Source: Acidimicrobiia bacterium
GTDB lineage: Bacteria; Actinomycetota; Acidimicrobiia; Acidimicrobiales; Bin134
Length of the DNA stretch: 59,544 bases
Reading direction: 5' to 3'
NCBI GenBank assembly: GCA_009842675.1
Contig: VYEX01000039.1
Location: 1 to 59,544 of the forward strand
Part shown: positions 16,804 through 26,164 of the stretch, piece by piece
Layout: every line of letters begins with the position of its first letter
Numbering within the stretch: position 1 is the stretch's first letter
Notes under the pieces: generated by a model
What the model was told of the DNA's origin: nothing
Database searches by the model: none
The model's input: only the letters and a program-made list of their open reading frames with translations
Position numbers and translations under genes: made by a program

Positions 16804-19695
16804 CTAGCCGTCGCTGATGGCGATGGCCCGCTCGTCGGTGCCGAGGTAGCTGGCGATCACTGAGGGGTCGTTGCGCACCTCGGAGGGAGTTCCCTCGGCG
16901 ATCACCTTGCCAGCCTCAAGGCAGTACACCCGGTCGCTGATGCTCATGATGAGGGGCATGTCGTGTTCGATGATCAACATGGCCGCGTCCAGTTCCCGGC
17001 GGATGTTGACGATGAGCGGTCCGAATGCCTCGGTCTCCCGCTGGGCCACCCCGGCGGTGGGTTCGTCGAGGCATAGCACCCGGGTGCCCAGGGCCAGCAG
17101 CCCAGTGATTTCGACGATGCGCCGGGTCCCGGTGGACAGGTCGCTGATATAGGAATCGGCGTAGCGCCCCAGCCCCAGGTAGTCGATCAGCTCGTCGGCC
17201 TCGGCCCGACGCCGCCGTTCTAAGGCAAATGTGTGGGGGAGGTGAAGGGCGGTGCTCAACAGTGGTGTGCGGCCCCGAGCCTCCAAGGCCACCTGCACAG
17301 TTTCTCGCACCGACAGCTCCGGGAACAGCGCCGCGGTCTGGAAGGTGCGCCCCAGGCCGGCCCGGGCTCTGCGAGGGGCAGGGAACCGGGTGATATCGGT
17401 CCCGAGCAGCTCCACCCGGCCCGTAGACGGCACGTAGCCTCCCACCGCATTCATGAACGTGGACTTTCCGGCGCCGTTGGTGCCGATAAGGCCCACAATC
17501 TCGTCGGGATGGACCAGCACAGTGGCCTTCGACACCGCCTGCACGCCGCCAAACCGCACACTTATGTCGTGTCCGGCCAGCATGGGATCGGTGGCGGGCC
17601 GAGGATCGTCAGGCCGAGTCAGGCTGGTGGGAGCGGACTGGACGGTTTTGCCGCCGGGGTCGGGCCCCAGGCGCCGCTCGGCCAAGCCGATGAGAGCGTT
17701 GCGTGCGCTGTAGCCGATCTGAATGAGCCCGCCCGGGAAGTACATGAGCACCAGCAGCAGCCCGATGCTGGAAGAGAAGAGGGCAACGGTTTCCGCGTTG
17801 TTGAATAGGTTGGGTAGGCCATAGACCCAAATCGCCCCCAACACCGCGCCAACCGATGAGCCCAGACCCCCGATGACCACCATGCCCACAACTTGTAGCG
17901 AGTGCTCCACCTGGAAGAACCGCTCGCTGATCGGGACGTTCTGCACCAGTCCGGCCAGCATTGCTCCTCCCAGCCCGGCGATGCCCCCGGCCAACGCGAA
18001 CGACGAGAGTTTCGAGCGCACCGGCCCCACCGTGTAGCCCGAGGCCGAGTCGGCGTTGTCGCGCACCGCGATGATGCTGCGGCCCACCCCCGATCGACGC
18101 AGTCGGCTGACGATGATCACCGCGATCAACAAGAAAGCCAGGCACACGTAGTAGTAGGCCTTTTGCGACTTCAGGTCGAGACCGAACAGCTCGCCCCGGC
18201 GGAACGACACTGACGATGTGTTGCCGCCAGTGAAGAACGGTCGGCGATACAGGTACTGCTGGGCGGCCAGCGCGAACACGAAGGTGGTCACCGCCAGATA
18301 GAGGCCGCGAACTCGTAGCGACCCGACCCCGATAACCGCGGCGACCAGAGCGGAGAACAGTGTGGCAAGCGGAATGGCCACCATGAACGGAATGCCCCCG
18401 GTCTCGAATTGGACGTCGAAGAAGTCGTACGACAAAGCGTCGCCGGGCAAGAAGCCGGTGCCCACCGTGAAGTCCATGGACAACCCCCGTTTGAGGCCGG
18501 CCGCGAATAGGGCCCCCATGCCGGCGAAGGTCATCTGGGCCAGCGAGAGCTGGCCGGCCCAGCCGGTGATGATGGTGACCGAAAGCCCGCATACCGCAAA
18601 GCACAGCACTGTGGCGTACAGCAGCTGGCGGGACGGCAGGTTGGAGATGCCGGGGAGCTGCACCAGCACAATGCCGAGCGCCAACAACACGCCCAACGAG
18701 ATCTTGGACAAGTGTCGCAGCCACCACACCTCGCGCAACCGCTCCGGTATGGCTCGCACCTTGGGGGCGAAGGAGAAGACTCCAGTTTCGCCTTGGCTGC
18801 GGCTTTGGAAGTACACGGCCACCAGCACAGCCAAGAAGATGACGAAGTCGATTAGGCCGGTTTCGGTGAAGAAGTTGAACCGGAACAGAGCGTCGAGGAA
18901 CCCGATCAGCATCCCGCCCACCATGGCCCGGGGGAATGAGACCATACCGGCCAGCACCGCGGCCACCATTGCCTTACCCAGCGTCTGCGGGCCCAGGTTG
19001 GACAACCCCGCTATCTGTCCGGTCGAGCCCGACAGCATGATCATCGACAACGAGGCCAACATCCCGGCCATTATCCAAACGAAGGTGGACACGGTCTTGG
19101 GGTTGATCCCCGACAGGCGGGAGAGATCGGGGTTGTTGGCTGAGGCCGACACCGACTTGCCGAATGAGGTTCGGTTCATGAACCAGCCCAACAGCAGGGC
19201 CAGTACTGGGACCGCGATGAGGATGATGAGCTGCGGACCGCGCACCCTGATCTCGGTGAACCAGACGTCTTCCCACACCGAGCCGACAAACACCGGATAT
19301 TTCTGGCCGGCGGCTTCGATGTCGGGAAGCTGGGAAATCACCAGCTGGGCCAGCTGGGCAATGCCCACTGTGGCCACCAGCACGATCACCCGGGGAGAGT
19401 TGAACAGCCTGCGGATCACAGTCAGCTCCACCGCGGCGGCGAACAAAACCCCCAGCGCCAATGAGAGCGCCAGCGCCAGCCAGAATCCCCAGCCGTAGTT
19501 CAGCACCAGAAGCGCCATCATCGAGGCGGAGATGATGCCCATGTTGCCCACCGCGAAATTGATGACCCGGGTGGATCGGTAGATCAGCACAATCCCAATG
19601 GCCACCAGTCCGGTGACCAGGCCATTGACCACCCCGTTGAACGCCAATTGCTGGGTGATCCAGGTCCCGACCACGGAAGCGGAGGCGATGTCCAT
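16804..19695 (-). CDS. fused branched-chain-type ABC transporter LivH-LivM-LivG (module 1)
   Basis: One 963-residue polypeptide: LivH-like permease (~1-310, opening with an FNGVVNGLVTGLVAIG-type helix), LivM-like permease (~340-665, with GWAGQLSLAQMTFAGMGA and GGLGSSVGAVLGA), and LivG-like ATPase (~690-963). ATPase motifs: Walker A GTNGAGKST, signature LSTGTRRI (variant of LSGGQ), Walker B VLCLDEP, and the His switch IIEHD. Known relatives import branched-chain amino acids, amides or aromatic acids; the substrate here is unknown. The ATG overlaps the stop of the upstream MFS-LivF gene (TGATG), so the two are translationally coupled and together supply both permeases and both ATPases. It converges on the flavoprotein at 15671-16792. 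Confidence 0.92.
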   Translation of the reverse strand: MDIASASVVGTWITQQLAFNGVVNGLVTGLVAIGIVLIYRSTRVINFAVGNMGIISASMMALLVLNYGWGFWLALALSLALGVLFAAAVELTVIRRLFNSPRVIVLVATVGIAQLAQLVISQLPDIEAAGQKYPVFVGSVWEDVWFTEIRVRGPQLIILIAVPVLALLLGWFMNRTSFGKSVSASANNPDLSRLSGINPKTVSTFVWIMAGMLASLSMIMLSGSTGQIAGLSNLGPQTLGKAMVAAVLAGMVSFPRAMVGGMLIGFLDALFRFNFFTETGLIDFVIFLAVLVAVYFQSRSQGETGVFSFAPKVRAIPERLREVWWLRHLSKISLGVLLALGIVLVQLPGISNLPSRQLLYATVLCFAVCGLSVTIITGWAGQLSLAQMTFAGMGALFAAGLKRGLSMDFTVGTGFLPGDALSYDFFDVQFETGGIPFMVAIPLATLFSALVAAVIGVGSLRVRGLYLAVTTFVFALAAQQYLYRRPFFTGGNTSSVSFRRGELFGLDLKSQKAYYYVCLAFLLIAVIIVSRLRRSGVGRSIIAVRDNADSASGYTVGPVRSKLSSFALAGGIAGLGGAMLAGLVQNVPISERFFQVEHSLQVVGMVVIGGLGSSVGAVLGAIWVYGLPNLFNNAETVALFSSSIGLLLVLMYFPGGLIQIGYSARNALIGLAERRLGPDPGGKTVQSAPTSLTRPDDPRPATDPMLAGHDISVRFGGVQAVSKATVLVHPDEIVGLIGTNGAGKSTFMNAVGGYVPSTGRVELLGTDITRFPAPRRARAGLGRTFQTAALFPELSVRETVQVALEARGRTPLLSTALHLPHTFALERRRRAEADELIDYLGLGRYADSYISDLSTGTRRIVEITGLLALGTRVLCLDEPTAGVAQRETEAFGPLIVNIRRELDAAMLIIEHDMPLIMSISDRVYCLEAGKVIAEGTPSEVRNDPSVIASYLGTDERAIAISDG

Positions 19696-21896
19696 CAGCC
19701 GCCCTCGGTGCCCAGGAACACCGCCCGGGCCAGGTCGTCTCGTTCGGCTAGCTCTTGGGCCGGGCCTTCGAAGCGCACTTGCCCCTTCTCCAAGAACACG
19801 GCCCGATCAGCGATAGCCAGCGCCACATTCAACGACTGCTCCACGATGATCATGGTCTGGCCTTGGTCCTTGAGCTCCTCGACCGTCTCCAACAGCGACT
19901 GCACCACAACTGGGGCCAAGCCCAGCGACAGCTCGTCGATCATCAACACCTCGGGTTCGTGCAGCATCACCCGGGCCAAAGCCAGCATTTGCTGCTGGCC
20001 GCCGGAAAGATTGCCGGCTCGCTCATTGGTCCGTCTGCCAAGGTCGGGGAACATTTCGAGCACCTTCTCGATGCGCCGGTCTCGGTCGCTGGTATCCCTG
20101 CGATAGGCGTAGGCCCCCATGAGGAGGTTGTCGCGAATTGAGAGGTCGCTCCACACCCCGGCCCCGCCGGGCAGCATGTGCAGCCCCATGGCCGCTCGCT
20201 GTTCGGGAGTGGCGTAGGTGATGGTCTGGCCGTGCAGGCGCACCACCCCCCGCTCCGGGGTGACCAGTCCGGTGATCACCTTGAGCGCAGTGGACTTGCC
20301 GGCGCCGTTGGTGCCCAACAGGGCCAGGGTTTCCTGCTTGCGCACCTCGAATCCGAGATCGAACAGCACCTGCACCTGTCCGTAGCTGAAGTCCACATGG
20401 GCCACCTGGATGGCGGGCATGTCTTCGGGGTCGGTCTCGGCCTGACGGCGTTCTTCGTCTTGTTCTTCCCTCAGCTCGCCAACCACTAGAGAGAGGTCGC
20501 GCCGCAGCCGACTAGCCCCTCGGAGCACGAAATAGGCCCCGATCGGCATGGCACCTGCGGTGATGATGGTGATGGCGGTCTGCTCGCCGAGTTCGTTCTG
20601 GAGGAAGCCGGCGATGATGCTGCCCCCCACGCCGCCCACCATGACCATGAAGAAGGTCAAGAAGGCGGTGCCCATGCCCCGCAGCCGATAGGGGAATACC
20701 GCTTGGATGGCGGGCTGCACCATGGCGAAAGCCCCGCCCAGGAAGGTGGAGTTGATGGCGGAGAGAATCATGAACAGCGCCAGGTTGGGCATGGCGTACT
20801 GGATGGGTACCAGAACGCCTATGGGCAGCAAGAGGATGCCAATGAGCCGCACCGCCCGATCGGGGTCCTTTCGGAAGGTGGCGTCGAACCGGCGCCCGAC
20901 GAACGGCAGGAACACCAATAGGCCGATCCCCGCCGGTGCCACCGCCAGCCCGCGCTCCAGGGCATCGAGTTCGAACTCCTCCTCTAGGAAGAACGACTGG
21001 ATCGAGCCCGCTGGGAACAGGGCGAAGCCCATGGCCGCGAAGGCGATGGTCATATTGCGGATGGTGTCGATGTTCCAGATGCGGGTGAAGGCGGCTTCCA
21101 CCGAAATCGGCATCTTGTTGTCCTGTTTGAGGCCGGCGCCCAGCACATGCTTCTGTTCCCATTGGCCCCGGGGTGGCTCCCTCAAGAAAAAGGCCAAGAA
21201 GGCCAGGGCCGCGGTGGGCAGACCGAGAAGGTAGAACGCCCAGCGCCAGCCGTCATCGCCGCCAACCCACACTGCGATTCCCCCAGCCAAAACCGGGCTG
21301 ATGGCCGAAAAGATGCGCCCCACTCCGGCGTTGGTGGCGTACATGCGGCCTCGGGTCTGAAGCGGGTAGGTGTCGGCCAGCATGCTGGGGTGCACGGTGA
21401 TGGTGTTGGCCTTGGACATTCCGGCGAAGAACCGCATGAAGAAGAACATGAGGGCATTCACCGCTGCCCCCGACAGGGCGCTGAATGCGGCAAACGCCCC
21501 GCTGGCGATGCCCACGATGGGGCCGCGCCGGAAGCGGTCGGCCAGCCAGCCCATTGGCCCGGCCCCCAGCACGAAGAACATGAGCGACGCCGTGCTGATG
21601 GCAGTAACGGTTCCGTCGCTTACCCCGAAGCTCCTGCCGATGTCGGGTCCCAGGATGGCCACCGCGCTGTTCTCCAGCTCGTCGAGGCTGTTCAGCGCCA
21701 ACAAGACGACGAAGGTCTGAAAGCCCCCTTTGCGCAGGCCCTCTCTGAGCGTCGTCTGTTCGCCGCCCACACCGGGCAACAGGTCGTCAGGAAAAAGGAC
21801 CTCAGCCTTTTGGGCGTCCCGCCGAGCGGCCTCCCCTTCCAGCACCGTGGTGGCCAGCGCGTCGATGGACTCGCTTTGAGATGGCTGCTCTTCCAA
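19695..21896 (-). CDS. MFS transporter fused to LivF-type ABC ATPase (module 1)
   Basis: About 733 residues. N-terminal ~450 residues are a major facilitator with roughly 12 hydrophobic segments and a loop GWLADRFRRGP (MFS motif A); the C-terminal ~240 are a LivF-type ATPase with Walker A GTNGAGKST, signature LSGGQQQ, Walker B VLMIDELSLGL and the EQSLN segment. The longest frame begins at ATG 22049, inside the divergent sulfatase; alignment with the paralogue at 39629 and a GGGGGGAG ribosome-site-like run favour the TTG at 21896. A secondary transporter joined to the nucleotide-binding subunit of a Liv importer is an unusual architecture; the partner LivHMG is the next gene. Confidence 0.85.
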   Translation of the reverse strand: MEEQPSQSESIDALATTVLEGEAARRDAQKAEVLFPDDLLPGVGGEQTTLREGLRKGGFQTFVVLLALNSLDELENSAVAILGPDIGRSFGVSDGTVTAISTASLMFFVLGAGPMGWLADRFRRGPIVGIASGAFAAFSALSGAAVNALMFFFMRFFAGMSKANTITVHPSMLADTYPLQTRGRMYATNAGVGRIFSAISPVLAGGIAVWVGGDDGWRWAFYLLGLPTAALAFLAFFLREPPRGQWEQKHVLGAGLKQDNKMPISVEAAFTRIWNIDTIRNMTIAFAAMGFALFPAGSIQSFFLEEEFELDALERGLAVAPAGIGLLVFLPFVGRRFDATFRKDPDRAVRLIGILLLPIGVLVPIQYAMPNLALFMILSAINSTFLGGAFAMVQPAIQAVFPYRLRGMGTAFLTFFMVMVGGVGGSIIAGFLQNELGEQTAITIITAGAMPIGAYFVLRGASRLRRDLSLVVGELREEQDEERRQAETDPEDMPAIQVAHVDFSYGQVQVLFDLGFEVRKQETLALLGTNGAGKSTALKVITGLVTPERGVVRLHGQTITYATPEQRAAMGLHMLPGGAGVWSDLSIRDNLLMGAYAYRRDTSDRDRRIEKVLEMFPDLGRRTNERAGNLSGGQQQMLALARVMLHEPEVLMIDELSLGLAPVVVQSLLETVEELKDQGQTMIIVEQSLNVALAIADRAVFLEKGQVRFEGPAQELAERDDLARAVFLGTEGG

Positions 21897-21993
21897 GTCT
21901 CCCCCCAGTGCTACGAGGCCATTGCTCCCGTACTGGCCCAAGAGAGTAGCGTGAGAGGCCGGAAGAAAAGCCAGATACAGGGCAGGGGGGCAG

Positions 21994-23568
21994 ATGAGCG
22001 CACCGTCGAACGTCGCAGTAGTTCTGCTGGATTCGTTGAATCGGCACATGCTGGGGAGCTACGGCGGCACCGAGTTCGAGACGCCGAACCTCGACCGGTT
22101 CGCCGCTGAGCAGGCCACTCGGTTCACCCGCCATGTGACGGGGTCGCTGCCGTGCATGCCGGCCCGCCACGACATTTTGTGCGGGGCGCTGGACTTCTTG
22201 TGGAAGCCGTGGGGTTCGATCGAGCTGTGGGAGGAGCCCATCACTCGAGTGCTGCGCCACGGCGGGGTGACCACTGCGCTGTTTACCGACCATCCCCATC
22301 TGTTTGAAACCGGAGGCGAGAACTACCACACCGATTTCCACTGCTGGGATTATCTGCGGGGTCACGAGGGCGACCCATGGCGCACCTTCTACGACCCCTC
22401 TTGGGCCGGCACCCCGACCATGCCGGCCCGAAAAGGCGGCTGGTGGTGGTCGAAGATGTGGGGCCTTGAGGAAATCGACCGGGGCTATGACCGGTCCCGC
22501 ACGTTCTTCCGTTCGGAGGAGGACTACCCCGGGCCCAAGACCATGAGCGCGGCGGCGCAATTCTTGGCTGAGGCCACCCCTCACCACGACCAGTGGTTCA
22601 TGTTCGTGGACGAGTTCGATCCCCATGAACCGTTCGACACGCCTGCGCCATGGGCCGGCCGATATTTCGACGAGACCTGGGACGAGGAGTGGATCATCTG
22701 GCCGCCCTATGTCGACGGTGGCATCGCATCCGGGAACCTCTCGGAGAAGGAGGGTCGCCACGTTAGGGCCAACTACGGGGCCAAGCTGTCGATGATCGAC
22801 CACTGGTTCGGGCAGATACTGGACCGGTTCGACGAGCAGGGCCTATGGGACGACACCGCGTTGATTGTGTGTACCGACCATGGCCACTACCTGGGCGACG
22901 TGCGGGAGGGGCGCGATATCTGGGGCAAGCCCGGGGTGCCCCAATACGAGCCTCTGGGCCACACGCCGCTGTTGATCTCGTGGCCGGGCACGCCCGGCGG
23001 GGGAACCTGCGAGGCGCTGACCACCAACGTGGACATCTTTGCCACCGTCGCCGATATCTTCGACGCCGAGGTGATGCAGACCACCCACGGCCGCTCTATG
23101 GCCCCGCTGCTGAGGGGCGAGGTCGACTCCATCCGAGAGTGGGCGCTGGGCGGGGTGTTCGGCGGCTGGGTCCAGGTCACCGACGGCCAGCACAAGTACG
23201 CCCGAGGGGCCACCGAGGACAACTTCCCGCTATCAATGTGGTCAAATCGCTGGTCCACCATGCCGTTTGGCGACATCGGCATGCCCGGCCTGCCTCCGCC
23301 CGACCACCGGGCCTGGCTCGACAGGATGCCGGGCTCGGAGGTTCCGGTGATCCGCCAACCCTATGAGCCCGGCGACACGCTGCCGCTGTGGGTAACGGTG
23401 AGTGCCAGCAACGACCGCCACTTCCTGTTCGACCTCGACCTCGATCCGAGCGAGCAGGAGAACCGCAGCAGCGAGTCATCAGCCGCTGAGATGGTTGATC
23501 TGCTCCACACTGCGCTCAACGAGGTGGACGCCCCCGATGAGCAATACGCTCGGCTGGGTCTCAAATGA
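21994..23568 (+). CDS. type I sulfatase
   Basis: A 524-residue alkaline-phosphatase-superfamily sulfatase. Seen: N-terminal metal-binding strand VVLLDSLNRHMLGSYG, the formylglycine motif C54-M-P-A-R, and the second metal site VCTDHGHYLGD. No signal peptide, so probably cytoplasmic, acting on imported sulfate esters. Cys54 must be oxidised to formylglycine by a separate enzyme. A G-rich ribosome site (GGGGGG) precedes ATG 21994. It is divergent from the MFS-LivF/LivHMG operon and followed after 40 nt by the binding lipoprotein, so uptake and desulfation of the same compound is plausible (inference). Sulfatase versus phosphodiesterase activity cannot be settled by sequence alone, but C-x-P-x-R favours sulfatase. 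Confidence 0.9.
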   Translation: MSAPSNVAVVLLDSLNRHMLGSYGGTEFETPNLDRFAAEQATRFTRHVTGSLPCMPARHDILCGALDFLWKPWGSIELWEEPITRVLRHGGVTTALFTDHPHLFETGGENYHTDFHCWDYLRGHEGDPWRTFYDPSWAGTPTMPARKGGWWWSKMWGLEEIDRGYDRSRTFFRSEEDYPGPKTMSAAAQFLAEATPHHDQWFMFVDEFDPHEPFDTPAPWAGRYFDETWDEEWIIWPPYVDGGIASGNLSEKEGRHVRANYGAKLSMIDHWFGQILDRFDEQGLWDDTALIVCTDHGHYLGDVREGRDIWGKPGVPQYEPLGHTPLLISWPGTPGGGTCEALTTNVDIFATVADIFDAEVMQTTHGRSMAPLLRGEVDSIREWALGGVFGGWVQVTDGQHKYARGATEDNFPLSMWSNRWSTMPFGDIGMPGLPPPDHRAWLDRMPGSEVPVIRQPYEPGDTLPLWVTVSASNDRHFLFDLDLDPSEQENRSSESSAAEMVDLLHTALNEVDAPDEQYARLGLK

Positions 23569-23608
23569 CGTACCTACACTTATCCGGCTACAACCTTGGA
23601 GATTGAAT

Positions 23609-25123
23609 ATGCCCGGCATCATGAGGGGATCCAGGACTGTTAGGAGATGGTGGTGGCTGCTCGCCGTGTTGGCGTTGGTGGCCGCGGCCTGCGGCGGCAA
23701 TGACGATGACGGCAGTGCCGATACCGCGGAGCCGGCCGCGGCCCAAGAGCAGACGGCTGCCCCGGAGGAGGCACCTGCTGAGGCACCGGAGGAGGAGTCT
23801 GGGGAGGCGCCCGCGGAGGAGGCTGCCGACGAGCCTGCTGAGGAACCTGGCGAGCAACCGGCCGACGAACCGGCCGAAGAGCCGGCCGAAACCCCGGCGG
23901 AGCCAACCCCAGCCCCAACGCCGGTGGAGCTCATCGCCAGCTACCAGGGTGTAACGGAAAGCGAGATCGCCATCGGGGTGGCCGCCATCGACCCGGTACA
24001 GATCAATGAGATGTTCGGCATCGACATCGACATCTTCCCGGTGCACGACCTCTACGCCGCCCTGTCGGCAGACCTGAGCGAACGGGGCGGCATCCACGGC
24101 CGCAGCGTCGTCGTCCATGTGGTCTCCTTCCTTCCCATTGGAAGCACCGACAGCGAGCGGGTGTGTACCGAGTTAATGGAGGACCAGAGGGTGTTCGTGG
24201 TGATCGGCCAGTTCCTTGAAGACAACGCCCTGTGCATTACCGAGCTCCACGGACATCCTTATGTGGGCCATTTCGGAGAGAACACCGAGCGCCAAGAGCG
24301 GTCCAACGGCTTGTTCTTTGCCACCGAGATGAAGCAGACCCGCCAGCGGGTCGGTGGGACCACTGAGATGATCCGAGCCGGTGATCTCGAAGGTCACCGC
24401 GTGGGCATCTACTACGAGGCGCCCCCCGACAAAGAGTATGCCGATGCTGTGCAGCCGTTGTTGGAGGAGGCCGGCATTGAAATCGTCGGTGTCTATTCCC
24501 CGGGTTCTCCCTCCACTGACACCGTGCAGAACGAGCAGAACACCGACAACATCTCCACTCGCATGGAGGCCGACGGGGTTGACCTGATTCTCAACCTCTC
24601 CAACGTGTACGGCATCATCCAATCGGCGCAGCGCATCGGCTGGGAGGTGCGCATTGCCCACACCAATGGACAGGCGGCCGATCGCTTGACCATCGCCGAC
24701 GATCAGGGCATTGAAGACGAGTACATGGCTCGCACCTTTGCCGTTACCACCAACAAGCCGACCAGCGAGGAAGCGCTGGCCGATCCTGCCGTACAGGAGT
24801 GCCTCGCCGTATTCGAAGAGCGGGTCCCCGACGAGCCGCTTGATCTCACCAACGACGACATAGTCAACGGTGTGGTCAACCACTGCCGGGCCTTCGCCCT
24901 CACTGTGAAGATCTTGGAGGCAGCCGGCGGCAACATCACCCCCGAGACGTTCAAGGCCGCCGCCGAGGGGCTCGGCACGTTCGACCTTCCCGCCATGATC
25001 GGGGCCAGCCTCTCGCCCGACAAGCACTCGGCTGGCTCATTGGTGCGCCGCTACGAGTACTTCCCCGAAGTTCGCACCTACTTGCCGGTCGGCGAGCCGA
25101 TTCCGACCGATCCCGTCGAGTAA
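23609..25123 (+). CDS. ABC-transporter substrate-binding lipoprotein (LivK-like, module 1)
   Basis: A 504-residue periplasmic-binding-type lipoprotein. Start ATG 23609 is set by TTGGAG upstream and by the signal sequence: RR, a hydrophobic stretch and the lipobox LVAAAC with Cys28. Then comes a ~70-residue low-complexity Glu/Ala/Pro tether, and a two-lobed receptor domain from about residue 105 (GVTESEIAIGVAAIDP) to the end. The family binds amino acids, amides or aromatic acids outside the membrane and delivers them to LivHM permeases, here presumably those encoded at 16804-19695. The next gene is 13 nt downstream. The ligand cannot be predicted from sequence. Confidence 0.9.
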   Translation: MPGIMRGSRTVRRWWWLLAVLALVAAACGGNDDDGSADTAEPAAAQEQTAAPEEAPAEAPEEESGEAPAEEAADEPAEEPGEQPADEPAEEPAETPAEPTPAPTPVELIASYQGVTESEIAIGVAAIDPVQINEMFGIDIDIFPVHDLYAALSADLSERGGIHGRSVVVHVVSFLPIGSTDSERVCTELMEDQRVFVVIGQFLEDNALCITELHGHPYVGHFGENTERQERSNGLFFATEMKQTRQRVGGTTEMIRAGDLEGHRVGIYYEAPPDKEYADAVQPLLEEAGIEIVGVYSPGSPSTDTVQNEQNTDNISTRMEADGVDLILNLSNVYGIIQSAQRIGWEVRIAHTNGQAADRLTIADDQGIEDEYMARTFAVTTNKPTSEEALADPAVQECLAVFEERVPDEPLDLTNDDIVNGVVNHCRAFALTVKILEAAGGNITPETFKAAAEGLGTFDLPAMIGASLSPDKHSAGSLVRRYEYFPEVRTYLPVGEPIPTDPVE

Positions 25124-25136
25124 AGGAGCTACAGCC

Positions 25137-26159
25137 ATGTCAACGATCACCGTTCTCGGCGATGAGGTGGCCACCACGGCCGGAGAGTGGGCGGATGGAC
25201 GCCCTCTGGTCGAGCCGGAAGGCTTGTCGGCCGCGATTGGGTGGACGCTCAAGCCAGAGGGGCTCTGCCGTGGCGATCAATGTGTGTTGATTGGAGACGG
25301 CTCGGCGATCAGGGTGGGAGACAAACTCGATCTGATCGCGGTGGCCAATGCGGTGGACCAGCCCACCGTGGTTGACCCCGACACCAGCATCGTGGTGCTG
25401 GGCCAGCCCAACGCCACTCGTCGGGCCGCCCTGCTCGACCGCCAAGCGCCGGACTTCACCCTTGCCGATCTCGACGGCGTCGAGCGCAGCCTGTCGGATT
25501 ACGCGGGCAAGAAGCGGCTCCTAGTGGCTTTTTCCAGTTGGTGAGGATGCGCCTTCGACCTGCCCGGGTGGCAGGAATTGCAAGATGAGATGGCCGATGA
25601 CGGCTTCCAGGTGATCGCCGTGGCCATTGACGAAGACATAGACGAAGTGCGTGTGCTGGCTGACGGCATCACCTATCCGGTGCTGATGGACCCCGATCAC
25701 CTTCTCACCGAGATGTACGCCATCAGCAACGTGCCCGCGGTGGTATGGATCGACGAACAGGGTCGAATCGCCCGTCCCAACGCCAGCGAATTCGGTACCG
25801 ATATGTTCAGCGAGTTCACCGGTCGCTCCTGCGAGGGCCATTTCAACCAAATTCGCGCTTGGGTTCACGATGGTGTCGTTCCTGACGACGCGGGCAGCGA
25901 AATTGCCGACCTCGACGACGATGAAATCGCCGCTCGACTGCACTTCCGTCTCGCCGCTCACCTGCGGCGCGCTGGGGATGAAGATGGCGCAGCCCGCCAC
26001 TTTGATGCCGCGGCCGAGTTGGCGCCGCTGGACTTCACTGTTGTCCGCGCCGCAATGCCGCTTCGGGGCGAGAGCCCCTTTGGTGAGGAGTTCTTCAAGC
26101 TCCTCGAGGAGTATCAGGCCGCCGGCAGCCCATTCCACGGCATCACGCCCGCTCCCTAG
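25137..26159 (+). CDS. redoxin/thioredoxin-fold protein with in-frame UGA at the active site (candidate selenoprotein)
   Basis: One frame of 340 codons interrupted only by TGA 25542-25544 (codon 136). Before it: a ~95-residue N-terminal domain (GWTLKPEGLCRGDQC) and a redoxin opening (APDFTLADLDG, then LLVAFSSW). Directly after it, in frame: GCAFDLPGWQELQ, then the rest of a thioredoxin fold (VIAVAIDED, cis-proline strand VPAVVWIDEQGRI) and a helical C-terminus. Relatives carry a Cys at this place (W-C-G-C), so UGA stands exactly where a redox-active Cys is expected, giving W-Sec-G-C. A perfect 6-bp hairpin begins 14 nt downstream (25559-25575). ATG 25137 has a strong AAAGGAG site. Probable role: thiol-dependent reductase or peroxidase. 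Without Sec machinery it would be a nonsense-interrupted gene. Confidence 0.8.
25559..25575 (+). promoter_or_regulatory. SECIS-like hairpin after the in-frame UGA
   Basis: CCTGCC (25559-25564) pairs perfectly with GGCAGG (25570-25575) around a 5-nt loop CGGGT. The apical loop begins 21 nt after the UGA and has G as its second base, as described for bacterial SECIS elements read by SelB. A lower helix (TGC 25548-25550 with GCA 25580-25582) is possible across an internal loop. Confidence 0.6.
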
Positions 26160-26164
26160 CCCCA

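Noticed and set aside
18362-19498. Long plus-strand frame opposite the LivHMG gene
   Set aside because: Composition (Ser/Thr/Pro/Arg-rich, no motifs) is that of an antisense shadow; the opposite strand encodes well-conserved membrane helices.
21994-22049. ATG 22049 as the start of the MFS-LivF gene
   Set aside because: It lies inside the divergent sulfatase gene; alignment with the paralogue and a G-rich upstream run support the TTG at 21896.
23588-24118. Arg/Leu-rich minus-strand frame opposite the binding lipoprotein
   Set aside because: It mirrors the low-complexity Glu/Ala/Pro tether; the repeats are by-products of that coding sequence.
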